Shown: in pieces, positions 18,921 through 28,079 of the stretch
Layout: each line of letters begins with the position of its first letter
Position numbering within the stretch: position 1 is the first letter of the stretch
Assembly: GCF_025989125.1 (NCBI RefSeq)
Contig: NZ_JAPDNR010000001.1
Coordinates: forward strand, 3,888,301 to 3,952,300
Reading direction: 5' to 3'
Source: Chitinophaga nivalis
GTDB taxonomy: Bacteria; Bacteroidota; Bacteroidia; Chitinophagales; Chitinophagaceae
Length of the DNA stretch: 64,000 bases
Notes under the pieces: model-generated
Told to the model about the DNA's origin: nothing
The model's database searches: none
Seen by the model: the letters and a program-made list of their open reading frames with translations, nothing else
Translations under genes and position numbers: made by a program

Positions 18921-19766
18921 ATGATCATGCAAAAACGATATCATACCAGCGGGATCTGTCTGACCACCTTGATGATGATCAGTGTGCTGCTGACTGCCTG
19001 CTACAAAAAATTTGATCCGTCTTCCTACGCGCCCCCCGTGGAAATAGGCGGCTTTACACAAACGAATCAGATAGCCGCCGGCAACCTGGTGGCACACTGG
19101 GCATTTGAAGGCAACCTGACAGACGATGTTTCCAAAACCACCGGTGTGGGTAGCGGGACTGGTTTTTCGGCCGGTATAAAAGGGCAGGGGCTGCGTGGAG
19201 CCGATAAGTCCTACGCGTTGATAACGCCCGGTAATCCGCTGGTACAGCTGCAAAGCTTTAGTGCGATGTTATGGATAAACAGCCCGCAGAATACAAAGGG
19301 TGTGGTGGGTTTGCTGGCGTTGAATAACAATAAGAACTTCTGGGGTAACCTGGAAATATTTTTTGAGAACGGCGGCAGTAAAGATACCGCCGTGCTGAAA
19401 ATGCATGTGACCAATGATACCAAAGATGCGTGGCTGGGCGTCTATTACCTGCGGAATGTTTGGGATAACTGGACGCACCTGGGGCTTACCTACAATGGTG
19501 CAGATACCTTCAGGGTGTATGTCAACGGTGTGGCGATTGCCACCCAGGCCATCAGCGGTTATGGTCCTGTGACCTTTAAGAACGCCACCCGTATGGTATT
19601 GGGTACGATGCAGTTTCAAACGAATCCCAGTCTCACTACTGGCGGCGATGCACAGTCCTGGGCCAGTTACCTGACCGGTACGCTGGATGAAGTAAGGATG
19701 TATAACCGCGCATTGACGGAGAAAGAAATCAATGCCCTGGTAAAGCTGGAGGGGAGAGGTAAATAA
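18921..19766 (+). CDS. LamG/concanavalin-A-like lipoprotein, probable surface glycan-binding protein
   Basis: A 281-residue lipoprotein with lipobox VLLTA|C (cysteine 27). After a short linker, a laminin-G-like jelly-roll fold fills about residues 60-275 (AHWAFEGNLTDDVSKTTG near the start, WTHLGLTYNGADTFRVYVNG, and GTLDEVRMYNRALTEKEI at the end, all LamG_3 hallmarks). The frame stays open upstream to 18807 inside the susD gene, but ATG 18921 lies 10 bases after the susD stop and gives a proper signal peptide, so I use it. LamG domains in SusCD loci usually bind the polysaccharide at the cell surface; no catalytic motif is seen. Role by position and fold, not by direct evidence. Confidence 0.85.
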   Translation: MIMQKRYHTSGICLTTLMMISVLLTACYKKFDPSSYAPPVEIGGFTQTNQIAAGNLVAHWAFEGNLTDDVSKTTGVGSGTGFSAGIKGQGLRGADKSYALITPGNPLVQLQSFSAMLWINSPQNTKGVVGLLALNNNKNFWGNLEIFFENGGSKDTAVLKMHVTNDTKDAWLGVYYLRNVWDNWTHLGLTYNGADTFRVYVNGVAIATQAISGYGPVTFKNATRMVLGTMQFQTNPSLTTGGDAQSWASYLTGTLDEVRMYNRALTEKEINALVKLEGRGK

Positions 19767-19783
19767 CACATAAAATCAGGCAG

Positions 19784-21460
19784 ATGAAAACCGGATATCC
19801 GATGATTACGCGGCTGTTGCTGGGAGTAGCCATCCTGGCTGGTTGCGGCAAAGGAAAGGATACAGCCACGCCGCCGCCGTTGCCAGCCGCTACTTTCAGC
19901 TATACCGCCCTCACGGTAGACGGGGCGCCGCGTGGTTTTGTGTATGAAGGAGCGGGTGTGCGGCCTGTGATACGTTTCCGTTTCTCCGGAAAAGCCGACC
20001 GGTCAACCGTACCGGCTGCGTGTGCCTTTAGCAGTCGCACGGGTACGGCTATACCGTTTTCGGTGACGTATGAAAATGGCGACAGTACGGTGGTACTGCA
20101 GCCGGTGTCGCCATTGGCGTATATAACACGTTACCAGGTAAGCATATCTACGGCGCTGCAGTCGGTAAAAAAGGAACCGCTCTTGTCTGGCATCACGTTG
20201 CAGCTGACCACACAGATAGATTCCACCGATAAATTTCCACGGCTTTCAGATGATGCGTTGCTCACCTTGGTGCAGCAACGCACCTTTCAATACTTCTGGG
20301 ACTTTGCCCATCCCGTTAGTGGATTGGCACGGGAAAGAAATACTTCCGGTGAAACCGTGACAACAGGAGGCAGCGGCTTCGGGCTGATGGTGCTCGTGGC
20401 AGGCATCCACCGCGGATTTATTACCCGTGCGGCAGGCCTGGCGCGTATGCAGCAGATCGTTGGTTTCCTGCAGCATAAAGCCGTAAAATACCAGGGCGCC
20501 TTCCCGCACTGGCTGCATGGCACCACCGGGCAGGTGATTCCTTTCAGTGCCAAAGACAACGGCGCCGACCTGGTGGAAACGGCCTTCCTGGTACAGGGCC
20601 TGCTGACGGTGCGACAGTACTTTAACGGTAACGACCCTACGGAAACCGGGTTGCGGAAAGACATCAACGCACTTTGCGACAGCGTGCAGTGGAACCGGTT
20701 TCAGAAAGACGGGGCCAACGTATTATACTGGCATCGTAGTCCGGATTACAACTGGGAGATGAATCTGCCGGTGCGTGGCTGGAATGAGGCGTTGATCACC
20801 TATGTGCTGGCGGCTTCGTCGCGTACCTATCCGATTACCAAAGCTGTGTATGACGAGGGCTGGGCCGATAAAGGCAACATTCGGCATAATGGCCGCTACT
20901 ATGGGCTGGCGTTGCCGCTGGGACCTGCTTTCGGCGGTCCGCTTTTCTTTTCCCAGTATTCGTTTCTGGGTCTCAATCCCATGGGCCTCACCGATGCCTA
21001 TGCCGATTACCAGACACAGGTCCTACATCATACGCAGATCAACTATCAGTATTGTGTGGCCAATCCCAAAGGTATGTATGGCTATAGCAGCGATTGCTGG
21101 GGCCTGACAGCCAGCGATAACCCCAACGGTTATACGGCGTCGTCGCCGTTAAATGATGTAGGCGTAATTGCCCCTACGGCGGCCTTATCGGCTATGCCCT
21201 ATACGCCGGCAGCATCGTTGCGGGCCTTACATTTTTTCTATTACAAACTGGGCGACCGCATCTGGAAGACATATGGCTTTACGGATGCTTTCTCGTTGCA
21301 ACAGGCCTGGTTTGCCGATTCTTTCCTGGCCATCGACCAGGGGCCTGCCATGATTATGATGGAGAACTACCGCAGCGGCCTGTTGTGGCAATTGTTTATG
21401 AGCTGTCCGGAGATAAAGTCCGGCCTGCACCGGCTGGGCTTTCAAAGTCCGCATGTATAA
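19784..21460 (+). CDS. GH144-like (PF10091 'glycoamylase') lipoprotein with N-terminal Ig-like domain
   Basis: A 558-residue lipoprotein (lipobox ILAG|C, cysteine 21). An Ig-like segment of SbsA type lies at about 40-145, then an (alpha/alpha)6-barrel catalytic domain at about 155-555. The barrel shows the family blocks TFQYFWDFAHPVSGLARER, ETVTTGGSGFG, FPHWLHGTTG, GWNEALITYV and YSSDCWGLTASD. PF10091 proteins, long called glucoamylases, include GH144, whose founding member is a Chitinophaga endo-beta-1,2-glucanase. I infer cleavage of beta-1,2-glucan at the cell surface, where the lipid anchor would place it. It sits 17 bases after the LamG gene and 18 before its paralogue. An older alpha-glucan annotation is possible but less likely. 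Confidence 0.85.
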   Translation: MKTGYPMITRLLLGVAILAGCGKGKDTATPPPLPAATFSYTALTVDGAPRGFVYEGAGVRPVIRFRFSGKADRSTVPAACAFSSRTGTAIPFSVTYENGDSTVVLQPVSPLAYITRYQVSISTALQSVKKEPLLSGITLQLTTQIDSTDKFPRLSDDALLTLVQQRTFQYFWDFAHPVSGLARERNTSGETVTTGGSGFGLMVLVAGIHRGFITRAAGLARMQQIVGFLQHKAVKYQGAFPHWLHGTTGQVIPFSAKDNGADLVETAFLVQGLLTVRQYFNGNDPTETGLRKDINALCDSVQWNRFQKDGANVLYWHRSPDYNWEMNLPVRGWNEALITYVLAASSRTYPITKAVYDEGWADKGNIRHNGRYYGLALPLGPAFGGPLFFSQYSFLGLNPMGLTDAYADYQTQVLHHTQINYQYCVANPKGMYGYSSDCWGLTASDNPNGYTASSPLNDVGVIAPTAALSAMPYTPAASLRALHFFYYKLGDRIWKTYGFTDAFSLQQAWFADSFLAIDQGPAMIMMENYRSGLLWQLFMSCPEIKSGLHRLGFQSPHV

Positions 21461-21478
21461 TATCATCAAAAAAAGGAA

Positions 21479-22807
21479 ATGAAAATTTATATCGTTTACG
21501 TATATACGTGGTTGTTATTATGCACTACCATGGCGGTAGCACAGCCACCCGCCAAAAACAAACGGCCGTCGCTGACGGATGAGCAGCTGCTGGAGCGGGT
21601 ACAACGACAAACCTTCCGGTATTTCTGGGACTTTGGCCATCCGGTTTCCGGCATGGCGCGGGAGCGGAGCAACAATAATTTTGGTTATGGGAATGAGGTG
21701 GTGACCACCGGTGGCACCGGCTTTGGAGTCATGGCTATCATTGTAGCGACGGAGCGAAAATGGATTACCCGCAAAGCCGCTGTGGAGCGGCTGAATAAGC
21801 TGGTGGACTTCCTGCGGCATGCGGATCATTACCACGGTATTTTTCCGCATTGGCTCAATGGTACGACAGGTAAAACCATTCCTTTCAGCCGTAAGGATGA
21901 TGGGGGAGATCTGGTGGAGACGTCCTTTCTGTTCCAGGGACTGCTGAGCGTCCGGCAGTATTTTAACGGCGCAGATGCCCGGGAAACGGCCCTGCGCAAT
22001 AACATCAACCAGATCTGGCGGGAAGCGGAATGGAACTGGTATACCCAGGGCGGACAACATCAGTTGTACTGGCACTGGAGTCCCAACCATGGCTGGAGTA
22101 TGAACCATGCTATCAAAGGCTGGAATGAATGTCTGATTACTTATGTGATGGCCGCTGCTTCTCCTTCGTATGCCATTGCACCGGAAGTATACCACGAAGG
22201 CTGGGCCGGTGGCCGCTCGTTTAAAAACGGGCAAACCTTTTATGATATCCGCCTGCCGCTGGGTATGAACTACGGCGGCCCGCTGTTTTTTACCCATTAT
22301 ACTTTCCTGGGACTGGACCCGCATGGCTTAAAAGACCAGTACGCTGATTATTGGGAACAGAACCTGCACCATACCCTCATTAACCGGGAACATTGTATCC
22401 GTAATCCCAAACAGTTCAAAGGTTATGGGGCCGACTGCTGGGGATTGACCGCCTGCGATACCTATGATGGTTATAATGCACATGCGCCGGATAATGATTT
22501 TGGTACCATTGCGCCTACGGCAGCGTTGTCTGCTTTTCCCTATACGCCGGTTTATTCCATGCAGGCGCTGAAACATTTTTATTACCAGCTGGGTGATAAG
22601 ATCTGGCGCCCTTACGGGTTTGCAGATGCGTTTAATGAAAGCCGGCAATGGTATGCAGATTCACACCTGGCCATCGACCAGGGCCCGGTGATTGTGATGA
22701 TCGAAAACTACCGCACAGGGTTGTTGTGGAAACTGTTTATGGGATGTCCGGAAATCCAGGCCGGATTAGGTAAGCTGGGTTTTCAGAGTCCGTATTTAAA
22801 AAAATAA
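21479..22807 (+). CDS. GH144-like (PF10091) glucanase, periplasmic paralogue
   Basis: A 442-residue enzyme with a signal peptide (cleavage after TMAVA) and no lipobox, so probably free in the periplasm. It consists of the catalytic (alpha/alpha)6 domain only and lacks the Ig-like domain of its neighbour. The shared blocks are evident: TFRYFWDFGHPVSGMARER, VVTTGGTGFG, FPHWLNGTTGKTIPFS, GWNECLITYVMAAASPSYAI, GYGADCWGLTACD and APTAALSAFPYTP. Two adjacent paralogues with different addresses fit the usual division in these loci: one cuts polymer at the surface, the other trims imported oligomers. It is 18 bases downstream of the lipoprotein paralogue and 10 bases upstream of the GH43 gene, clearly one operon. 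Confidence 0.86.
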   Translation: MKIYIVYVYTWLLLCTTMAVAQPPAKNKRPSLTDEQLLERVQRQTFRYFWDFGHPVSGMARERSNNNFGYGNEVVTTGGTGFGVMAIIVATERKWITRKAAVERLNKLVDFLRHADHYHGIFPHWLNGTTGKTIPFSRKDDGGDLVETSFLFQGLLSVRQYFNGADARETALRNNINQIWREAEWNWYTQGGQHQLYWHWSPNHGWSMNHAIKGWNECLITYVMAAASPSYAIAPEVYHEGWAGGRSFKNGQTFYDIRLPLGMNYGGPLFFTHYTFLGLDPHGLKDQYADYWEQNLHHTLINREHCIRNPKQFKGYGADCWGLTACDTYDGYNAHAPDNDFGTIAPTAALSAFPYTPVYSMQALKHFYYQLGDKIWRPYGFADAFNESRQWYADSHLAIDQGPVIVMIENYRTGLLWKLFMGCPEIQAGLGKLGFQSPYLKK

Positions 22808-22817
22808 ATGGTACCCG

Positions 22818-24599
22818 ATGAAACGGATCATAGTGCAACTTTGGCTGTTATGCTACTTATTGTTGGTAACAAATGCTGTTGCGGCGCAATCGCCGGGCGA
22901 CACGTATTGTAACCCGATAAATATTGATTACGGTTACTGCCCCATTCCCGGCTTTACGGAGTGGGGCCGGCACCGCGCTACCGCTGATCCGGTGATCGTG
23001 CAATACAAAGGAGATTATTACCTGTTTGCCACCAATCAGTGGGGATACTGGTGGAGCCCCGATTTGCTGCACTGGCAATTCATTGCCCGCAAGTTCCTGA
23101 AACCACAGCATCACGTATACGATGAGTTATGTGCGCCGGCAGTATGGGTGATGGGCGATACCCTGCTGGTATTCGGGTCTACCTATACGGCTGACTTTCC
23201 CGTGTGGATGAGTACCAACCCGAAAGCCAACGAATGGAAAGAAGCCGTGGACTCACTGACCATTGGTGGCTGGGATCCTGCCTTTTTTCCGGACGACGAT
23301 GGCCGGCTGTATATGTACAATGGCAGCAGCAACCGCTATCCGTTGTACGGGGTGGAGATGAACCGGCGTACCTGGCAGCCGCTGGGCGCCCGCCGGGAGC
23401 TGTATCTGCTGGAGCCGGACCGTTACGGGTGGCAGCGTTTCGGAGAGTTGCTGGATAATACTTTCCTGGACCCGTTTATAGAAGGTGCGTGGATGACCAA
23501 ACACAACGGCCGTTATTACCTGCAATATGGTGCGCCGGGTACAGAGTTCAGCGGTTATGCAGATGGGGTAGTGGTGAGTGATCATCCGCTGGGACCTTTT
23601 GTGCCACAGGCGCATAACCCGGTAGCGTACAAGCCGGGTGGCTTTGCCCGGGGAGCCGGACATGGCGCTACTTTCCGCGATAACAAAGGTTATTGGTGGC
23701 ATGTGTCTACCCTGGTGATTGCCGTGAAAAACAGTTTTGAACGGCGTATCGGTTTATGGCCGATGGGTTTCGACAGCAGTGGCACCATGTTCTGCAACAC
23801 GGCATTTGGTGATTATCCGCACTATCTGTTGCAGGGTAACGGCAACGCCCCTACGTCAACAACATTTCAGGCAACGGCGCAAACATTTACCGGCTGGATG
23901 CTATTGAACTATAACAAACCGGTGACCGTGTCATCCACACTGGGTGGGTACCTTCCCAACTATGCCGTAGATGAAAATATTAAAACCTACTGGAGCGCGG
24001 CAACCGGGCATGCAGGAGAATGGATCGCAACAGATCTCGGGCAGCTGAGTACCGTAAATGCGGTTCAGATAAATTATGCAGACCAGGATGCGGAATGGAT
24101 GGGTAAACAAACGGATAGCTATCATCAGTATAAATTGTATTATTCAACAGATGGTCGTCATTGGAAAATACTGGCAGATAAAAGTAAGAACAAAACCGAT
24201 GTGCCACACGACTATGTGCCGCTGAAAACGCCGGTAGCAGCGCGTTTTATTAAGCTGGAAAATATACATATGCCCGGCGGAAAATTTGCCGTGAGCGGGC
24301 TCCGGGTTTTTGGACAGGGTGGTGGTACAGCACCGGATACGGTAGCAGGATTCCAGGTGTTACGTACGGAGAAGGATAAACGAAGTGCGTGGCTGAAATG
24401 GTCGCCGGTAGACCATGCCTGGGCGTATAACATTTATACCGGTATTGCACCGGACCAGCTCTACAACTGCATCATGGTACATGGCAGCAATGAATATTAT
24501 TTTAAAGGGATGGATAAAGAACGTCCGTATTATTTTACCATTGAAGCGATTAATGAAAATGGGGTGTCGGCCAGAAGCCGGATCATAAAGGCAGAATAA
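22818..24599 (+). CDS. GH43-like glycosidase with F5/8 type C and fibronectin III domains
   Basis: A 593-residue secreted protein with a signal peptide ending near NAVAA. A five-bladed propeller of GH43 type covers about 30-350. The three acidic residues expected in the family are present: D57 in TADPVIVQYKG (base), D153 in GGWDPAFFPDDDG (pKa modulator) and E222 in FIEGAWMTKHNGRYYLQYG (acid). A discoidin-like F5/8C domain at about 359-501 (DENIKTYWSA, ARFIKLENIHMPG) probably binds carbohydrate; a fibronectin III domain follows at 504-593. GH43 enzymes are mostly arabinofuranosidases or xylosidases, which is unexpected beside two GH144 enzymes and suggests either a decorated substrate or an unusual specificity. 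It is the last gene of this locus. Confidence 0.87.
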   Translation: MKRIIVQLWLLCYLLLVTNAVAAQSPGDTYCNPINIDYGYCPIPGFTEWGRHRATADPVIVQYKGDYYLFATNQWGYWWSPDLLHWQFIARKFLKPQHHVYDELCAPAVWVMGDTLLVFGSTYTADFPVWMSTNPKANEWKEAVDSLTIGGWDPAFFPDDDGRLYMYNGSSNRYPLYGVEMNRRTWQPLGARRELYLLEPDRYGWQRFGELLDNTFLDPFIEGAWMTKHNGRYYLQYGAPGTEFSGYADGVVVSDHPLGPFVPQAHNPVAYKPGGFARGAGHGATFRDNKGYWWHVSTLVIAVKNSFERRIGLWPMGFDSSGTMFCNTAFGDYPHYLLQGNGNAPTSTTFQATAQTFTGWMLLNYNKPVTVSSTLGGYLPNYAVDENIKTYWSAATGHAGEWIATDLGQLSTVNAVQINYADQDAEWMGKQTDSYHQYKLYYSTDGRHWKILADKSKNKTDVPHDYVPLKTPVAARFIKLENIHMPGGKFAVSGLRVFGQGGGTAPDTVAGFQVLRTEKDKRSAWLKWSPVDHAWAYNIYTGIAPDQLYNCIMVHGSNEYYFKGMDKERPYYFTIEAINENGVSARSRIIKAE

Positions 24600-24601
24600 A
24601 C

Positions 24602-24623
24602 AGGATGGCCCCGTCCTTGTTTT
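24602..24623 (+). terminator. Weak hairpin with short T-run after the GH43 gene
   Basis: AGGATG (24602-24607) pairs with CGTCCT (24612-24617), with one G-T pair and a 4-base loop, followed by TGTTTT. It lies directly after the stop codon of the last gene of the locus. The stem is short, so this is a modest candidate for the end of the operon. Confidence 0.4.
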
Positions 24624-24998
24624 ACCGCGATCCTATTGCCTTTTCAGGTAGTTGGGGACCTGTATATCTCGATAAGTAAAATCTTTAATGTGACTGATAA
24701 TCAAAAAAAAGTGATGAATTATCAAGATAATTTTAAAAAATTTACTTAATTTGTTCTGGCTAACTGAAACAAGGGCGTAAACAACAAAAGACCAAAAATC
24801 TGATCGAAGTAAAAATCTAAATCTAAATCCGTCTAAGAAAAGCATTTGCCAGCTTTGCTTTTAAGGTATTTACAATTTATATCGGGAATCAATAGTGCTT
24901 TTAATGCATTACACGACTGCAGCGTGTCATGATTAAAAGGTGGATGTGCCATTTTTATTATTGCCAGCGTTTTCTCTCACAAAATCTGAATTAGTTTT
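24624..24998 (+). promoter_or_regulatory. Long non-coding leader of the second SusC/SusD operon with an imperfect palindrome
   Basis: About 375 A+T-rich bases without a credible gene. The clearest structure is an interrupted inverted repeat at 24901-24936: TTAATGCATTACACG against CGTGTCATGATTAA, with a 7-base centre (ACTGCAG), 63-98 bases before the susC start. An ACTTAATTTG element near 24744-24754 resembles a Bacteroidota -7 box but no matching -33 TTTG is seen. A short AAATCT triplication occurs near 24811-24829. I read the region as promoter plus operator, or a structured 5' leader, for the operon at 24999. Confidence 0.45.
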
Positions 24999-27900
24999 AT
25001 GAAGAAAGGATTATTCCTTTGGCTGTTCGTGGCCATAAGTGTGATGCATGCGTATGCCCAGACACGAACTATCACCGGTAAGGTAACAGATGCCAGGGAT
25101 GGATCGCCGTTGCCGGGAGTGAACATATTGATTAAAGGTTCCGGTAAAGGCACCGTAGCCGGACCAGACGGCTCTTTTAAATTACAACTACCCACCGGCG
25201 CCGCACTTGAATTTTCTTTTGTAGGTTATATCAGCCAGACGGTTTCGCCGGATGGTACTTCCGCCATGAACATACAGCTGAAAGCGGGCAATACGGCGCT
25301 GAACGAATTAGTAGTCACCGCGCTGGGCATCAAACGGGATAAACGCACCCTTACCTATGCTACGCAGGAAGTAAAAGGCGCAGCTATCGTAGATGCCAAA
25401 CAAAATAACCTGGTCAATGCCCTGTCCGGAAAAGTGGCGGGCGTACAAATCACCAACTCCAGCGGTATGCCGGGAAGTTCTGCCAGGATTGTGATCCGTG
25501 GTAACAGCTCCCTCACCGGTGAAAACCAGGCATTGCTGGTGGTAGATGGTATTCCCATGGACAACGGGGAAGCAGGTAATCCGGACGGTTCCCTCAGTGG
25601 GGGCGGTACCGTGAACCGTGCCAGTGACATTGATCCCAATATCATTGAAAGTATCAACGTGCTGAAAGGCGCTGCTGCAACGGCTTTATATGGTGCAGCT
25701 GCCGCTCGTGGCGCTGTTATCATTACCACTAAAAACGGGATGGGTGGCATCAAAAACGGCCGGCCTACGGTGGCTTTCAGTTCCAGCTACTCTTTCGAAA
25801 ATCCGATCCTGCCTAAGTTTCAGGACAAATATGCGCAGGGATCGGAGGGACAATATGTAGATGGTAACAACGGAGAACAGGGCTCCGGCTCCTGGGGCCC
25901 GCTCATCGACACCTTAAAAGTAAAAGGTGTAGCGGTACCGAAACGCGATAATGTAAAAGACTTTTTTAAAACCGGTCATACTACCGATAACAACGTGACG
26001 GTGAGCGGCTTTACAGAAAATTCCAACTACCTGGTGTCTTATTCCTATCTGAAAACAGATGGTACCATGCCCAATACCAATTATTCCCGGCATGCCCTGT
26101 TTGCCAAATACGGCACCAAACTGTTGAAGAACCTGCAACTCACCACCCAGTTCAATTATATCTCTTCAGACAACAACCGGTTACTGGAAGGAAACAGCCT
26201 GGCCAGTCCTTTGTGGACGGTGTATTCCGCGCCGATTTCCTGGAATCCGAAACCCAGTACCAATGCGGATGACGGCTCACAGCGCGTGTTTCGTGCAGCG
26301 CGTAACAATCCCTACTGGCTGGCAGATAACACCGGCCTGCGGGATCGTACCAACCGTATCCTGCCGGTGATCAACCTGAGCTACTCGCCATTGCCCTGGC
26401 TCACCATCATTGAAAGATTAGGCGCGGATATGTATGTCAACAATACCGACTACCACGAAAATATCGGTATCATCGGTTCTACTTCTACAGATGGCCGCCT
26501 GTACACCCGGCAGAATCAGTTCCAGCAGTTCAACAATGACCTGATGATCCAGATTAAAAAAGATTTCGGGAAAGACTGGACAACAGACCTGATCCTGGGT
26601 AACAACATCCTGACCAACTACAACAACAGTAATTTCGTACAGGGGGTAGGGTTATCCGTACCTGGTTTATACAACGTGGCCAATGCCAGTAATGTAAGTT
26701 CTACCTATCATTACTACCGGAGCCGGAAAGTAGGCTTCTATGGCCAGGCTACCATTGAGTATAAAAAGATGCTTACCCTGGGCCTGACCGGCCGTTACGA
26801 TGGTAGCTCCGTATTGTCGAAAGATAAACAGTTCTATCCCTACGGTTCCGTGAGCGCTGGTTTTATCTTCACCGAACCATTGAAGATGGCGGATAATCCG
26901 ATTTTTAATTTTGGTAAGATCCGCGTATCGTATTCTGCTGTCGGTAATGATAATGTGCCGCCTTATTCGCTTACCACGCCGTTTATCCGGCCTACCTCCA
27001 TCGGCAATATTACATTCCCCTTCAACGGACAAAATGGTTACCAGCTGTCTACTACCTACGCCTTCCCGCTTCGCAACGAAAAAGTGAAGGAGTTTGAAAT
27101 AGGTCTGGAAACCAAATTTTTCCGCAACCGGGCTTCCCTCGATATCAGTTACTTCGATAAGAAAAGTCTCGACCTCTTAACACCGGGTACACCTATTTCC
27201 GGGGCTACCGGCTTTGCCGCTGCCAGCCTGAATGCCGGCGATATGCGCAACCGGGGGGTAGAAGTGGTGCTGAATGTGACGCCGGTGAAAACAAAAAACT
27301 TTACCTGGGAAGTAGGCGTGAACTATACTAAAATCAAAAATGAAGTATTGCGGCTGAGTGAAGGATTAAACAGCCTGTTCTTTGCAGGATTTACCAATCC
27401 GGGTATCTATGCCTTTGCCAACCAGCCTTATGGTGTGATTATGGGTTCGCATTTCAAACGCAATGAAGGCGGTCAGCTGTTGCTGGATGATGAGGGCTAT
27501 CCGCAACTCGCCGATGACCTGGCGCCAATCGGAAACGTAACCCCCAACTGGACGGGCGGTATCACCAACACGCTTACCTACAAGGGACTTACTTTTTCTT
27601 TTGTGCTGGACTACAAAAACGGCGGCGATATCCTGAACCTGGATAATCACTACCTGTATTTCTACGGCACGCCTAAAGTAACGGAAAACCGTGGTACCAG
27701 TACTGTTTTCCCTGGTTTGATTGAAAGCACACAGAAAGAAAATACCAAATCAGTGGTGCTGACACAAAGCTATTACCAGAATATTTTCAGCTCCGCAGAT
27801 GAAACATCTGTAGAAGATGGTTCCTACCTGAAACTACGGCAGGTATCACTGGGCTATAATTTCGGTCATATGCTGAAACATTCGCCCTTTAAATCCCTGG

Positions 27901-28058
27901 TATTAAATGTAACCGGTACCAATTTTATCCTGCATAAGAACTATACCGGTTCCGATCCGGAAGTGAGTCTGAATGGCAGTGGTAACGGGCAGGGACTGTC
28001 CAACTTCATGGCGCCTGCCAACCATAGCATTATTCTGGGATTAAAAGCATCGTTTTAG
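24999..28058 (+). CDS. SusC-type TonB-dependent transporter without STN domain
   Basis: A 1019-residue outer-membrane transporter with signal peptide (cleavage near HAYAQ). A carboxypeptidase-D-like domain lies at about 23-100 (GSPLPGVNILIKG, DGSFKLQLP). The plug lies at about 105-245 (TALGIKRDKR, ALSGKVAGVQITNSSGMPGSSARIV split across positions, LLVVDGIPMDN), then the barrel to the C-terminal phenylalanine (GLKASF). There is no STN domain, so it should not signal through FecR; regulation must come from elsewhere, perhaps the palindrome upstream. It pairs with the SusD gene 21 bases downstream. No enzyme gene is attached, so the substrate is unknown. Confidence 0.92.
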   Translation: MKKGLFLWLFVAISVMHAYAQTRTITGKVTDARDGSPLPGVNILIKGSGKGTVAGPDGSFKLQLPTGAALEFSFVGYISQTVSPDGTSAMNIQLKAGNTALNELVVTALGIKRDKRTLTYATQEVKGAAIVDAKQNNLVNALSGKVAGVQITNSSGMPGSSARIVIRGNSSLTGENQALLVVDGIPMDNGEAGNPDGSLSGGGTVNRASDIDPNIIESINVLKGAAATALYGAAAARGAVIITTKNGMGGIKNGRPTVAFSSSYSFENPILPKFQDKYAQGSEGQYVDGNNGEQGSGSWGPLIDTLKVKGVAVPKRDNVKDFFKTGHTTDNNVTVSGFTENSNYLVSYSYLKTDGTMPNTNYSRHALFAKYGTKLLKNLQLTTQFNYISSDNNRLLEGNSLASPLWTVYSAPISWNPKPSTNADDGSQRVFRAARNNPYWLADNTGLRDRTNRILPVINLSYSPLPWLTIIERLGADMYVNNTDYHENIGIIGSTSTDGRLYTRQNQFQQFNNDLMIQIKKDFGKDWTTDLILGNNILTNYNNSNFVQGVGLSVPGLYNVANASNVSSTYHYYRSRKVGFYGQATIEYKKMLTLGLTGRYDGSSVLSKDKQFYPYGSVSAGFIFTEPLKMADNPIFNFGKIRVSYSAVGNDNVPPYSLTTPFIRPTSIGNITFPFNGQNGYQLSTTYAFPLRNEKVKEFEIGLETKFFRNRASLDISYFDKKSLDLLTPGTPISGATGFAAASLNAGDMRNRGVEVVLNVTPVKTKNFTWEVGVNYTKIKNEVLRLSEGLNSLFFAGFTNPGIYAFANQPYGVIMGSHFKRNEGGQLLLDDEGYPQLADDLAPIGNVTPNWTGGITNTLTYKGLTFSFVLDYKNGGDILNLDNHYLYFYGTPKVTENRGTSTVFPGLIESTQKENTKSVVLTQSYYQNIFSSADETSVEDGSYLKLRQVSLGYNFGHMLKHSPFKSLVLNVTGTNFILHKNYTGSDPEVSLNGSGNGQGLSNFMAPANHSIILGLKASF

Positions 28059-28079
28059 CAGCATCAAAAAAGCATCAAC

